Positions 44,944 to 54,257 are shown, numbered from the stretch's first letter. The stretch is 64,000 nt of DNA from Caballeronia udeis (GCF_001544555.2 NZ_FCOK02000035.1:1-64000); one strand, 5' to 3'. Notes: generated by a model not told the origin, from the sequence alone. Made by a program: numbers and translations.

Positions 44944-46083
44944 ATGGCAACAATTTGTCTTGCGAACGTGCAGAAGTCATACGGTGACCATCCGCCGGTA
45001 ATCAGGCGCGTGAACCTGGAGATCGCGCAGCACGAGTTCTGCGTTTTCCTGGGGCCATCGGGATGCGGTAAGTCGACCCTGCTGAGAATGATTGCCGGTC
45101 TCGAAGACCTGAGCGAAGGAGAGCTGCATATTGGCGGACGTCTTGTGAACGATGTGCCTGCAGCCGCGCGCGGCGTCGCCATGGTGTTCCAGAGCTACGC
45201 GTTGTTTCCGCACATGACCGTGTTCGACAACATGGCATTCGGCCTGAAGCTCGCGAAGCAGCCGAGGGACGTGATCGACCGGAAGGTGCGTGAAGCCGCG
45301 CGCATCCTGCAACTGGACAGTTACCTCGATCGATTCCCAAAAGCCCTCTCGGGCGGCCAAAGGCAGCGTGTCGCAATCGGCCGGGCCATCGTGCGCGAAC
45401 CCGGCGTGTTCCTGTTCGATGAACCACTCTCGAATCTCGATGCCGCGTTGCGCGGCCAGACGCGTGTGGAAATCGCCCGGCTGCACCAGCGCTTCGCAAA
45501 TGCAAGCGTGGTCTATGTGACCCACGATCAGGTCGAGGCCATGACGCTTGCCGACCGGATCGTGCTGCTGCACGCGGGCGCGGACGCGGAGCGCTTCGGC
45601 AGCGTTGCGCAGACCGGCGCGCCGCTCGAGCTGTATCACCATCCGAAGTCGAGCTTCGTCGCGGGGTTCATCGGCTCACCGAGAATGAATTTCATCGAAG
45701 CGGTTGTCGAATCGATTGGCCCGGGCAGTGTGACGGTGACGCTCGCGAAAAGCGGCGAATGCTTAGTTATCCATGTCGATGGCCAGCGCTTGCAGCGCGG
45801 CCAGCCGGTCACGCTTGGCGTGCGCCCGGAACACCTGCGGCTCGATGGAGACGAGCAGTCCATTCAGTGCGTCACTGTGTTGTCGGAACGGCTTGGCGAG
45901 CACAGCTACATTCACGCGGATCACGCGGCCGGCACGCTCGTCGCGAAAGCGCCCGGCGATACGCCGATCAGTTCAGGCGAGCGCATCCGCATTCATGTGC
46001 CCGCGTCGGCGTGCCACTTGTTCGACGCGGATGGACTTGCGCTTCGGCGCCACGCGTTCGAGCCAGAACGAATCGCAGCTTAA
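44944..46083 (+). CDS. Sugar ABC importer ATPase (UgpC/MsmX/MalK type)
   Basis: 379 residues. Walker A GPSGCGKST (37-45), Q-loop VFQSYALFPHMTVFDN, signature LSGGQ (135-139), Walker B VFLFDEP and the H-loop YVTHDQVEAM. The C-terminal TOBE/OB domain is present (GFIGSPRMNFIEA; GVRPEHLRL), as in MalK and UgpC. It energises uptake of a sugar by the permeases encoded at 47528-49304. Strong AGGAGG ribosome binding site. The first gene of the operon, directly behind two LacI-type operators. Confidence 0.94.
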   Translation: MATICLANVQKSYGDHPPVIRRVNLEIAQHEFCVFLGPSGCGKSTLLRMIAGLEDLSEGELHIGGRLVNDVPAAARGVAMVFQSYALFPHMTVFDNMAFGLKLAKQPRDVIDRKVREAARILQLDSYLDRFPKALSGGQRQRVAIGRAIVREPGVFLFDEPLSNLDAALRGQTRVEIARLHQRFANASVVYVTHDQVEAMTLADRIVLLHAGADAERFGSVAQTGAPLELYHHPKSSFVAGFIGSPRMNFIEAVVESIGPGSVTVTLAKSGECLVIHVDGQRLQRGQPVTLGVRPEHLRLDGDEQSIQCVTVLSERLGEHSYIHADHAAGTLVAKAPGDTPISSGERIRIHVPASACHLFDADGLALRRHAFEPERIAA

Positions 46084-46144
46084 GGCTTAAAGCACGCACG
46101 CATAGCTTCAAAACCCAATTCCGCCGTAGAGCGGGTTACATCGT

Positions 46145-46165
46145 CTGACAGTGATTTTCTGTCAG
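46145..46165 (+). promoter_or_regulatory. Intercistronic stem-loop before the binding-protein gene
   Basis: CTGACAG (46145-46151) and CTGTCAG (46159-46165) form a perfect 7-bp stem with a 7-base loop in the 108-base gap between the ATPase gene and the binding-protein gene. No strong U-tract follows. It could protect the 5' end of a processed binding-protein message, raising its level over the ATPase. Confidence 0.6.
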
Positions 46166-46191
46166 CCAACAAGGTAGTCAAGGAGACAAAG

Positions 46192-47445
46192 ATGATTGCT
46201 CATCGCCTTCGCAGTCTGGCTCACGCATCAGTGGCAGCCGCGCTCGCAGCAGGCTTGCTCTGCTGCGCCGTGGCTGACGCCGCCACGCTGACGGTCAACG
46301 TATCGGCGCGCGGTAACCAGCGCTCGACCTGGCAGGACGCGTTCGACAAATTCAAGAAAGCTAACCCCGACGTCGACCTAAAGGTGACCTATATCACCGA
46401 AGAGGCGTACAAGGTGCAGATGGGCGGCTGGCTCGCCACCGATCCGCCTGACGTGGTGTCGTGGCACGACGGTGAGCGGATGGCGTATTACGCACAGCGT
46501 GGCCTGCTGGAAGACCTGTCGCCCGACTGGAGCAAGAATGGCTGGTCGCAGCAATACGCGTCGGTTAAAGAAGCGTCGACGTACCAGGGCAAGCAGTACG
46601 CGGCGCCGCTCGGTTACGACGCTTACGGATTCTTCTACCGGAAGGATCTGTTCGAGAAGGCCGGCATCAAGGGTGAGCCCAAAACCTGGGATGAATTTCT
46701 CGACGCCTGCAAGAAGCTAAAGGCAAGCGGCGTTGCGCCAATCGCGGTAGCCGCGCGCGACAGCTGGACGCTTGCCGCATGGTTCGACTATCTCGACCTG
46801 CGTATCAACGGCAATGCGTTCCATCAGCAATTGATGGCAGGCGAAATTCCGTACACCGATCCGCGCGTGAAGAAAGTCTATATCGCGTGGAAAACGCTGA
46901 TCGACAACCACTACTACATTGACGACGCGCTGTCCTACGATCTCGATTCCATTGCGCCATTTCTCGCCAACGGCAAGGCTTCGATGATGCTGATGGGCAC
47001 ATTCTTCTCGGCGAGCATTCCGGCCTCCATCCGGCCTCAGACCGGCTTCTTCCGTTTCCCGGTGATCGACCCCAATGTGCCGCTGGCCGAAGACGGCCCC
47101 GTCAATGTCCTGCTGATTCCGGCGAAGGCAAAAAACAAGGCTGATGCCCACAAGCTGCTGGCTTTCATGGAGCAGCCGCAGATCAATGCCGATCTTGCGA
47201 GGGGCTGGGGGCAACTGCCGTCGAACAGCCAGTCCGCTGAACCTGAAGACGAGATTTCGAAGGTCGGCTTCCAGACGCTTGCGAACACGAAAGGCGGCAT
47301 TGCACAGTTCTACGACCGCGACATGACGAAGGAAATGGCCGACGAAGGAATGAAGGCGATGCAGCAGTTCTATAGCGATCCGTCGCAACTCGACGCCGTG
47401 CTCGTCCGCCTCGAAGCGACCCGCAAGCGTATCTACAAGAAGTAA
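46192..47445 (+). CDS. Sugar ABC importer, periplasmic binding protein (family 1)
   Basis: 417 residues. A signal peptide covers about residues 1-30 (AALAAGLLCCAVADA, cleavage before ATLTV). The mature part is a family 1 sugar-binding protein: KANPDVDLKVTYITEEAYKV, then DPPDVVSWHDGERMAYY, and APLGYDAYGFFYRKDLFEKAGI, where such proteins contact the sugar. Given the downstream beta-galactosidase, a galactoside or galacto-oligosaccharide is the likely ligand. AAGGAGAC precedes the ATG. Confidence 0.92.
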   Translation: MIAHRLRSLAHASVAAALAAGLLCCAVADAATLTVNVSARGNQRSTWQDAFDKFKKANPDVDLKVTYITEEAYKVQMGGWLATDPPDVVSWHDGERMAYYAQRGLLEDLSPDWSKNGWSQQYASVKEASTYQGKQYAAPLGYDAYGFFYRKDLFEKAGIKGEPKTWDEFLDACKKLKASGVAPIAVAARDSWTLAAWFDYLDLRINGNAFHQQLMAGEIPYTDPRVKKVYIAWKTLIDNHYYIDDALSYDLDSIAPFLANGKASMMLMGTFFSASIPASIRPQTGFFRFPVIDPNVPLAEDGPVNVLLIPAKAKNKADAHKLLAFMEQPQINADLARGWGQLPSNSQSAEPEDEISKVGFQTLANTKGGIAQFYDRDMTKEMADEGMKAMQQFYSDPSQLDAVLVRLEATRKRIYKK

Positions 47446-47527
47446 CCAGAAGCAAACCCGGCGGCGCCAGCGGTTGCGTGTTGCACAACGGCTGGCGCTC
47501 GCCAACGATCCCCGACGAGGCCCGATC

Positions 47528-48433
47528 ATGTCTCATTCCGCAGCGCACCGCTTACCCGCGGTTCGGCGCCGGCACGTCTCGAGTACACGCCGTCATCAGC
47601 ACCGTGCCGCATTTTTCTTCCTGCTGCCGGGTTGTGCGTTGTTTTGCCTGTGCGTGGTGTACCCGATCATCAGCAGCATTTTCCTCAGCTTTTATAACTG
47701 GGACGGAATGACGCCGAAGACCTTCGCCGGCTTCGATAACTACATCGAGCTGTTCCACTCGGACACGTTCTACACGGCGCTCAAGAACAACCTGATCTGG
47801 CTCGCGCTGTTCCTGCTGGCGCCGCCGCTCGGCTTGCTGTTCGCGTTGTACCTGAACCAGCATGTGCGTGGCATGCGCATGGTGAAGTCGCTGTTCTTTG
47901 CGCCGTTCGTGCTCTCGGGCGTGGTGGTGGGCCTCGTGTTCAGCTGGTTTTATGATCCTGGCTTTGGTTTGCTAAGGCTGATTGTTGGCCACGGCATTCC
48001 TGTGCTCGGCGATCCGCACACGGTGACGCTGGGGATCATCTTCGCCGCGTTGTGGCCTCAGACGCCCTTCTGCATGGTGCTGTATCTCACGGGTCTGACG
48101 GCCATCAATCCGGAGGTGGTCGAGGCGGCGCGCATGGAAGGTGCGAAGGGCGTGGCGCTGCTGTGGCACGTGATTCTTCCTCAGTTGCGGCCTGCCACGT
48201 TCATGGCCGTGGTGCTCACCGTGATCGGCGCGCTGCGCAGTTTCGACCTGATCGCGGTGATGAGCGGCGGGGGACCGTTCGACAGCTCCACCGTGCTCGC
48301 CTATTACATGTACGACCAGGCAATCAAGTATTACCGCGAAGGATATTCCGCAGCAATCGCTGTCGTGCTGTTCGCGATCATGCTCGTTTATATCGTGTTC
48401 CATCTGCGCCGCATGCTGCGCGAAGAACGCTGA
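47528..48433 (+). CDS. Sugar ABC importer permease (MalF-like)
   Basis: 301 residues from the ATG at 47528, with GAGG upstream. Six membrane segments; FFLLPGCALFCLCVVYPIISSIFLSF is the first. The EAA loop EAARMEGAKGVALLWHVILPQLRP contacts the ATPase. It pairs with the next permease. An earlier in-frame start at 47474 is unlikely, since its extra residues carry no family similarity and lack a ribosome binding site. Confidence 0.92.
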   Translation: MSHSAAHRLPAVRRRHVSSTRRHQHRAAFFFLLPGCALFCLCVVYPIISSIFLSFYNWDGMTPKTFAGFDNYIELFHSDTFYTALKNNLIWLALFLLAPPLGLLFALYLNQHVRGMRMVKSLFFAPFVLSGVVVGLVFSWFYDPGFGLLRLIVGHGIPVLGDPHTVTLGIIFAALWPQTPFCMVLYLTGLTAINPEVVEAARMEGAKGVALLWHVILPQLRPATFMAVVLTVIGALRSFDLIAVMSGGGPFDSSTVLAYYMYDQAIKYYREGYSAAIAVVLFAIMLVYIVFHLRRMLREER

Positions 48434-48452
48434 TTTCCAGGAGTCACGTGCC

Positions 48453-49304
48453 ATGTATCCGCTTCCCGTTGAACGCTGGAAACCGCTTAACCGCAGGCTC
48501 TACAAAGCGTCGCTGCCGCTTGCGCTGCTGATCTGGCTGTTGCCTATGCTGGCCGTGCTCGTTACATCGATACGCTCTTCGGAGGAGTTGTCGCAAGGCG
48601 ACTACTGGGGCTGGCCGAAGCATTTTGCGTTGATCGAGAACTACGGCACGGCGCTTACGCAAACGCCGATGCTGCATTACTTCGCCAATAGCGTGCTGAT
48701 CACCGTGCCGTCGGTGATCGGGGCGATCGTGCTGGCTTCGATGGCGGGTTTTGCGTTGGCGACCTACCGGTTCCCGGGCAATACCGCCGTGCTGTTCGCG
48801 TTCGTCGCCGGCAACTTCGTGCCTATCCAGATCCTGATGATCCCGGTACGCGACATGGCGCTGAAAGTGGGCCTGTTCAATACCGTGTGGGCGCTGGTGA
48901 TTTTCCATGTGTCGTTTCAAACCGGCTTTTGCACGCTGTTCCTGCGCAACTTCATCAAGCAGTTGCCCTTCGAGTTGATCGAGGCCGCGCGCGTGGAAGG
49001 GGCCAGTGAATGGACCATCTACCTGCGCATCGTGCTGCCGCTGATCCGGCCTGCGCTCGCGGCGCTCGGGATCCTCGTGTTCACGTTCGTCTGGAACGAC
49101 TACTTCTGGGCGCTATGCCTCACGCAAGGCGACGAGGCTGCGCCAATCACCGTGGGCGTCGCCGCGCTCAAAGGGCAATGGACGACCGCGTGGAATCTCG
49201 TCGCCGCCGGTTCGGTGCTGGCCGCGTTGCCCTCCGTGCTGATGTTCTTCGCGATGCAAAAGCATTTCGTCGCCGGTCTGACTTTTGGTGCAAGCAAGGG
49301 CTAG
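48453..49304 (+). CDS. Sugar ABC importer permease (MalG-like)
   Basis: 283 residues. Six membrane segments begin with LPLALLIWLLPMLAVLVTSI. The EAA loop is ELIEAARVEGASEWTIYLRIVLPLIRPAL. It follows the MalF-like gene by 19 bases and completes the channel. The C-terminal QKHFVAGLTFGASKG is the usual MalG-type end. Confidence 0.92.
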   Translation: MYPLPVERWKPLNRRLYKASLPLALLIWLLPMLAVLVTSIRSSEELSQGDYWGWPKHFALIENYGTALTQTPMLHYFANSVLITVPSVIGAIVLASMAGFALATYRFPGNTAVLFAFVAGNFVPIQILMIPVRDMALKVGLFNTVWALVIFHVSFQTGFCTLFLRNFIKQLPFELIEAARVEGASEWTIYLRIVLPLIRPALAALGILVFTFVWNDYFWALCLTQGDEAAPITVGVAALKGQWTTAWNLVAAGSVLAALPSVLMFFAMQKHFVAGLTFGASKG

Positions 49305-49350
49305 GCGCTTATTCACCGTCATCGCCATCATTCATTAACGAGACTTTCTC

Positions 49351-51309
49351 ATGCAACTTGGTGTTTGCTATTACCCGGAACAGTGGCCCCGTTCGATGTG
49401 GGCCGACGATGCAAAGCGTATGGCCGAACTCGGCATCACGCATGTGAGGATTGCGGAATTCGCGTGGAGCCGGATGGAGCCGCGCGCCGGCAAATTCGTC
49501 TGGGAGTGGCTTGACGAAGCCATTGAGACGCTGGCGGCTGCGGGGCTGAAGCTCGTGCTGGGCACACCCACTGCGTCGCCGCCGAAATGGCTGATTGACG
49601 AGTATCCGGAGGTGCTGCCGGTGCGTGCGGATGGCGTGCGCTGGAACTTCGGCTCGCGTCGCCACTACGATATTTCCAGCGAAATTTACAGGCGTGAGTG
49701 CGTGCGTTTCGTCACCGTGATGGCTGAGCGCTACGGGCGGCATCCGTCTATTGTCGCCTGGCAGACCGATAACGAACTCGGTTGCCACGACTCCGTGCCG
49801 AGTTATTCGGCCGCCGCGCTGAAGCGCTTTCACGCGTGGCTGCAGCTTCGCTATGAAAGCGTGAATGCGCTGAACGAAGCCTGGGGCAATGTGTTCTGGA
49901 GCATGGAGTATTCGGCGTTCGATGCAATCGGCTTGCCGAACCTGACGCCTACCGACGCCAATCCGATTCATCTGCTCGACTTCCGCCGTTTCATGTCCGA
50001 CGAAGTGGCGAGTTTTCATCGTGAACAGATCGAGGTGCTGCGACGGCATGCACCCACGGCTGACCTGCTGCATAACTTCATGGGCTTTTTTACGACCTTT
50101 GATCATTACCGCTTCTCTGAAGACAACGCGATCGATGTGGCTGCGTGGGACAGCTATCCAATCGCACGTACCGAATCGATCGCGCTGCCTGAAGAACAGA
50201 AAGCACGTTACGCACGGACCGCGCATCCCGATGTATCCGCGTTCGATCATGATCGTTATCGGGCGATAGGCGGCGGACGTTTCTGGGTGATGGAGCAGCA
50301 GGCGGGACCGGTGAACTGGGCTGCATGGAATCCGGTTCCGGCGAAGGGCATGGTCAGGCTGTGGGCGTATGAAGCGTTCGCGCACGGCGCGGAACTGGTG
50401 TCGTATTTTCGCTGGCGCCAGTGTCCGTTTGCACAGGAGCAGATGCACTCCGGGCTCAATCTGCCGAATAACGAACTGTCACCCGGTGGTCTGGAAGTGC
50501 AGCAGGCGGCCCGCGAGATCGCGGCATCGGCGGCGCTCTCAGGACTCGGCGCGCCGACGCGTGCAACCACCGCGATTGTGTTCGACTACGAGACGCAATG
50601 GATGTTCGAGATCCAGCGTCACGGCAAAACCTTCGACTACCAGACGTTGGTGTTCGACTACTATGAGGCGCTGCGTGAACTCGGCCTGGACGTCGATATT
50701 GTTTCGAGCAAGGCTGATTTGTCACCGTACCGGCTAGTGGTTGTTCCGAGCATTGCTGTAATCGATCAAACGCTTGTCGGCCAGATAGAAAGGAGTTCCG
50801 CGCAATGGGTCTTCGGTCCGAGAAGCGGCTCGAAGACGACCGCATTCGCGATCCCTTCCAGCCTCCCGCCCGGCCCGCTGCAAAAGGTATTGCCAATGCA
50901 GGTGCTGGAAGTCGAGACGCTGCGTCCAACGCTTACGCCCGTACTTTCTTTCGGTGACCACCAGGGTCATGCGATGCATTGGCGTGAGCATGTTCGAGCC
51001 AATGGCGAGACGCGCGTCGATGCGCAGTTCGACGACGCATGGCCGGCTGTGCTCAGCCACAGAAACGTTCGGTATATAGCGGCGTGGCTGTCGCACGGAT
51101 TGCATCGCGCGGTATTGGAGCAGGCGGCGAAGGAGGCAGGGATCGAGACTCAACTGCTGGCCGACGGTTTGCGCATTCGCCGGCGCGGTGACCTGACCTT
51201 CGCGTTCAATTTTAGCGAGCAGCAAGTGCAGGCTCCTGCACCGGTCAACGCGACGTTCGTGCTCGGGCAGCAACAGCTTGCGACCGGTGATGTCTGCGCG
51301 TGGCGATGA
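49351..51309 (+). CDS. GH42 beta-galactosidase
   Basis: 652 residues. The TIM-barrel of glycoside hydrolase family 42 starts MQLGVCYYPEQWP. The acid/base is Glu142 in AWQTDNELGCH, and the nucleophile Glu315 in FWVMEQQAGPVNW. A trimerisation and a small C-terminal beta domain follow. No signal peptide is present, so it hydrolyses imported beta-galactosides in the cytoplasm. It is the last gene of the LacI-controlled operon and explains the sugar specificity proposed for the transporter. Length is typical (about 650-690). Confidence 0.95.
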   Translation: MQLGVCYYPEQWPRSMWADDAKRMAELGITHVRIAEFAWSRMEPRAGKFVWEWLDEAIETLAAAGLKLVLGTPTASPPKWLIDEYPEVLPVRADGVRWNFGSRRHYDISSEIYRRECVRFVTVMAERYGRHPSIVAWQTDNELGCHDSVPSYSAAALKRFHAWLQLRYESVNALNEAWGNVFWSMEYSAFDAIGLPNLTPTDANPIHLLDFRRFMSDEVASFHREQIEVLRRHAPTADLLHNFMGFFTTFDHYRFSEDNAIDVAAWDSYPIARTESIALPEEQKARYARTAHPDVSAFDHDRYRAIGGGRFWVMEQQAGPVNWAAWNPVPAKGMVRLWAYEAFAHGAELVSYFRWRQCPFAQEQMHSGLNLPNNELSPGGLEVQQAAREIAASAALSGLGAPTRATTAIVFDYETQWMFEIQRHGKTFDYQTLVFDYYEALRELGLDVDIVSSKADLSPYRLVVVPSIAVIDQTLVGQIERSSAQWVFGPRSGSKTTAFAIPSSLPPGPLQKVLPMQVLEVETLRPTLTPVLSFGDHQGHAMHWREHVRANGETRVDAQFDDAWPAVLSHRNVRYIAAWLSHGLHRAVLEQAAKEAGIETQLLADGLRIRRRGDLTFAFNFSEQQVQAPAPVNATFVLGQQQLATGDVCAWR

Positions 51310-51623
51310 GTCATGGCGAGCGAGGACTCCAGCGTGGATCAACACCGTGCGGAGCCCACCCGGCGCCTCAAGCGACTCGTCGTCCTTCGATCGGGTATCC
51401 GGGATCGGTGTAGCCGGGTGTTGACGCACGACGAATCAAACCTCGCGACCTTCGACGATTCGATTGTCCACAGCGCTTAATTTATCGGCCGCAACGGCAT
51501 GTGACTAGACGGCAGAATCGGCAAACGCATATGAGCGAGATTCATTAATGATCCGCCACAACCCCTGAAAAAAATCTCCACAACCTACTTGACATGGCGG
51601 ATCGAGTCTCTATAGTTAACTTC
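51310..51623. other. Intergenic region between the GH42 and arsR genes
   Basis: The 314-base gap shows no gene or clear terminator. It includes the arsR promoter at 51589-51616. Confidence 0.5.
51589..51616 (+). promoter_or_regulatory. Sigma-70 promoter of the arsR-SRPBCC-DUF899 genes
   Basis: TTGACA (51589-51594) and TATAGT (51611-51616) are separated by 16 bases. The transcription start would fall near 51622-51624, the A of the ATG, so the message may be leaderless. Confidence 0.75.
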
Positions 51624-51631
51624 ATGGTTAA
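51616..51631. promoter_or_regulatory. ArsR-type operator overlapping the start codon
   Basis: TTAAC (51616-51620) and GTTAA (51627-51631) form an exact inverted repeat around TTCATG. It covers the -10 edge, start site and first codons. It looks like the operators of ArsR proteins that repress their own gene. Confidence 0.6.
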
Positions 51632-52046
51632 GTTTCAGGAAAACGCATTGGACCGCACTTTCGCCGCGTTGGCCGACCCAACGCGGCGTGCGCTCCTTGC
51701 ACGCTTGTCCGCGCACGCGGACCTGTCGGTGAGCGAACTCGCAGAGCCGTTTGCGATGTCGTTGCCGGCCGTTATGAAACATCTGGATGTGTTGTCGGAT
51801 GCTGGTCTGATCACGCGCGCCAAGACAGGCCGCACCGTCGCGTGCCGGCTTGCCGCCGGACCGATGGAGGAGGCGATGGAATGGCTCAACCGCTATCAGC
51901 GCTTCTGGACCGATGCCCTTGACCGCCTTGTCGCCTTTGTGGAGGAGGACCCATGCCCACCCAACCCAGTCTCACGCTCCAGCGCAGAATCAACGCAAAA
52001 CCCGCCAAAATCTACGCCGCCTGGACGGAACCGTCGCAAATCGTGA
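51624..52046 (+). CDS. ArsR-family (SdpR-like) HTH regulator
   Basis: 140 residues from the ATG at 51624; a start at 51594 would lie upstream of the -10 box and is not used. The winged helix LDRTFAALADPTRRALLARLSA, then LSVSELAEPFAMSLPAVMKHLDVLSDAGLI, is the ArsR pattern. No metal-site Cys pair is seen, so it is of the non-metal SdpR kind. Its last 30 residues are read over the start of the SRPBCC gene. It probably represses its own operon through the dyad at 51616-51631. These regulators commonly pair with SRPBCC and DUF899 genes. Confidence 0.9.
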   Translation: MVKFQENALDRTFAALADPTRRALLARLSAHADLSVSELAEPFAMSLPAVMKHLDVLSDAGLITRAKTGRTVACRLAAGPMEEAMEWLNRYQRFWTDALDRLVAFVEEDPCPPNPVSRSSAESTQNPPKSTPPGRNRRKS

Positions 52047-52393
52047 AGTGGATGCATCCGTACAATAACGAAGTGATTCACGCGGAGATGGACGTGCGGG
52101 TCGGCGGGCGCTTCCGGATTGTCATGCGCACGCCCGAGGGCGAGGAGCACGACGTAAGCGGCGTGTACCAGGAGGTCGTTCCAGACGAAAAACTCGTCTA
52201 CACGTGGGTGTGGCGCAGCACGCCGGAGCGGGAGTCCCTCGTTACGTTCACGCTGCGCAGAGAAGGTGAGGGTGACGGCGAGCGCACGTTACTCACGCTG
52301 AAGCATGAGCAGTTTGCGGATGAAGCAGCACGCGAGAGTCACGAGGGTGGCTGGAACCAGGTTCTCGATGAACTTGCACGGCAGTTTGCCTGA
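51953..52393 (+). CDS. SRPBCC (AHSA1/START-like) domain protein
   Basis: 146 residues. A Bet v1/AHSA1-like lipid-binding fold is suggested by the signatures RINAKPAKIYAAWTEPSQIVKWM, GGRFRIVMRTPEGEEHDVSGVYQEVVPDEKLVYTW and the C-terminal HEGGWNQVLDELARQ. Ligand unknown. GGAGGAGG precedes the ATG. The gene starts 94 bases before the ArsR stop in a different frame, and it is likely translationally coupled. Confidence 0.9.
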   Translation: MPTQPSLTLQRRINAKPAKIYAAWTEPSQIVKWMHPYNNEVIHAEMDVRVGGRFRIVMRTPEGEEHDVSGVYQEVVPDEKLVYTWVWRSTPERESLVTFTLRREGEGDGERTLLTLKHEQFADEAARESHEGGWNQVLDELARQFA

Positions 52394-52419
52394 TCACTTC
52401 ATGACAGGAGGAAACGCAC

Positions 52420-53196
52420 ATGGAACCGCATCGAATTGTTTCGAGGGAAGAATGGCTCGCGGCGCACAAGGCGCATCTGGCGGAGGAAAAGGCGTTGACG
52501 CGTGCGCGCGACGCGTTGGCCAAAAAGCGCCGTGCGTTGCCCTGGGAGACGGTCGAGACTACATATACGTTCGACACTCCACATGGCCGCAAGACGCTCG
52601 CTGACCTGTTCAACGGACGCAGCCAGTTGATTGTCTATCACTTCATGTTAGGGCCGGACTGGGAGGAGGGGTGCCCGGGCTGCTCATTCCTGTCCGATCA
52701 TATCGACGGTGCGCTGCTTCATGTCGAGCAACGAGATGTCGCGTACGTGGCGGTGTCGCGTGCGCCGCTTGAGAAAATAGAGGTGTTCAAAAAGCGCATG
52801 GGCTGGCATTTCCGCTGGGTGTCGTCGTTTGGCAGCGACTTCAACTACGACTATCACGTGTCGTTCACGCCTGAACAGCGGGAAAAAGGTAAGGTGTACT
52901 ACAACTTCGAGATGAACGACGTCACGGCAGGTGGCTTCGACGGCGACGAATTGCCTGGGATCAGCGTGTTCTACAAGGATGATGCCGGCGATGTGTTCCA
53001 TACGTTCTCGGCGTATGGACGCGGCGGCGAGCCGCTCATCGGTACCTACAACCTGCTCGATCTCACGCCGAAAGGCCGCGACGAACAGCACAACATGGGC
53101 GACTGGTTGCGTCATCACGATCGTTATGACGAAGTGCGTAACGGCGCAGGTAGCGGCCCGGCTCCCCACCAGGAAACCGGGGACTGCTGCCACTAG
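52420..53196 (+). CDS. DUF899 thioredoxin-like protein
   Basis: 258 residues. The DUF899 family pattern is clear: EEWLAAHKAHLAEEKALTRARDALAKKRR at the N terminus, then DLFNGRSQLIVYHFMLGPDW, CPGCSFLSDHIDG, and WVSSFGSDFNYDYHVSF. The fold is thioredoxin-like with a CxxC pair (CPGC), but its activity is unproven. It follows the SRPBCC gene by 26 bases and is the third gene of the ArsR-controlled unit. Confidence 0.9.
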   Translation: MEPHRIVSREEWLAAHKAHLAEEKALTRARDALAKKRRALPWETVETTYTFDTPHGRKTLADLFNGRSQLIVYHFMLGPDWEEGCPGCSFLSDHIDGALLHVEQRDVAYVAVSRAPLEKIEVFKKRMGWHFRWVSSFGSDFNYDYHVSFTPEQREKGKVYYNFEMNDVTAGGFDGDELPGISVFYKDDAGDVFHTFSAYGRGGEPLIGTYNLLDLTPKGRDEQHNMGDWLRHHDRYDEVRNGAGSGPAPHQETGDCCH

Positions 53197-53285
53197 TTGA
53201 ACGCGGCGAACGCTGCAAGCAGGCATCGGCACCGTGCGCCCATAGCGTGCGCGGTGCTTAAAAATCCAGAGGAGAAGCGCCCGTG

Positions 53286-54257
53286 ATGGACCGCATCATG
53301 GCGATGCGGACGTTCGTGCGCATTGTCGACACCAACAGCTTTACCCGGGCCGCGAGTTCGCTCGGCATTCCGCGCGCAAGCGCGACCACGCTCCTGCAGA
53401 GCCTCGAGGCAATGCTTGGCATCTCGCTGCTCGTGCGCACCACGCGCCGGCTCAACCTGACCTCCGAGGGCGCTGCCTATTACGAGCGTTGCGTGCAGAT
53501 CCTCGCGGATATCGACGACATCGAGGCGAGCCTGAGGCGGTTAGACGACCGGCCGCGCGGGCGGCTACGCGTCGAGATACCGGCGGCGGTCGCCAATGCG
53601 ATCGTGCTTCCCGCGCTCGCGGACTTTCACGCGCGCTACGAGGATATCGTGCTCACGTTCGGCGTCAGCAACCGGCACGTCGACCTGGTCGGTGAAGCGA
53701 TCGATTGCTGCATTCTGATTGGAGCGTTGCCGGATTCGGGCCTCTCGGGCCTGTCGGTCCGCAGGCTCGGTGCGCTTGAGCATGTGACCTGTGCGAGCCC
53801 GCTCTATCTCACGCGGCAAGGAACGCCCGTGCGGCTCGACGAACTGACTGACCACGTCGCGGTGAATTGCCTGTGCGCGCAGACCGGGCGCGCGGCGGAC
53901 TTCGATTTTCAGGTCGATGGCGGCACGGTCAACGTGCCGCTTGGAGGCTTCGTACAGGTCAGCGACGAGCACGCGTATCTGGAATGCGGACTGCGTGGGC
54001 TGGGTCTGATCCAGCCGCCGCGTGCGCTCGCGCAGCCGTATCTTGACTCCGGGCGCCTGCGTGAGGTGTTGCCACACTACCGGCCTGCACCCATGCCGGT
54101 ATCCGTCGCGTATTTGCGTCATCGCCGTGTTCCGCCGCGCGTGCGTGCGTTCGTCAACTGGCTCGCGGAACTGTTCGAGACGGCGCGGCATGTGAGTCAT
54201 GAACTGCCACACCTGCGCCCGGTTCTGAGTGGCATGGAGGCGGACGAACCGGCTTGA
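53286..54257 (+). CDS. LysR-family transcriptional regulator
   Basis: 323 residues from the second Met (MDRIMAMRTFVRIVDTNSFTRAA). The HTH covers about 5-62 (SSLGIPRASATTLLQSLEAMLG) and the effector domain about 90-295. The branch resembles the PcaQ/DmlR-like regulators that often control MFS or dehydrogenase genes. No divergent partner is adjacent; it lies 89 bases after the DUF899 gene on the same strand. The target is unknown. Confidence 0.87.
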   Translation: MDRIMAMRTFVRIVDTNSFTRAASSLGIPRASATTLLQSLEAMLGISLLVRTTRRLNLTSEGAAYYERCVQILADIDDIEASLRRLDDRPRGRLRVEIPAAVANAIVLPALADFHARYEDIVLTFGVSNRHVDLVGEAIDCCILIGALPDSGLSGLSVRRLGALEHVTCASPLYLTRQGTPVRLDELTDHVAVNCLCAQTGRAADFDFQVDGGTVNVPLGGFVQVSDEHAYLECGLRGLGLIQPPRALAQPYLDSGRLREVLPHYRPAPMPVSVAYLRHRRVPPRVRAFVNWLAELFETARHVSHELPHLRPVLSGMEADEPA

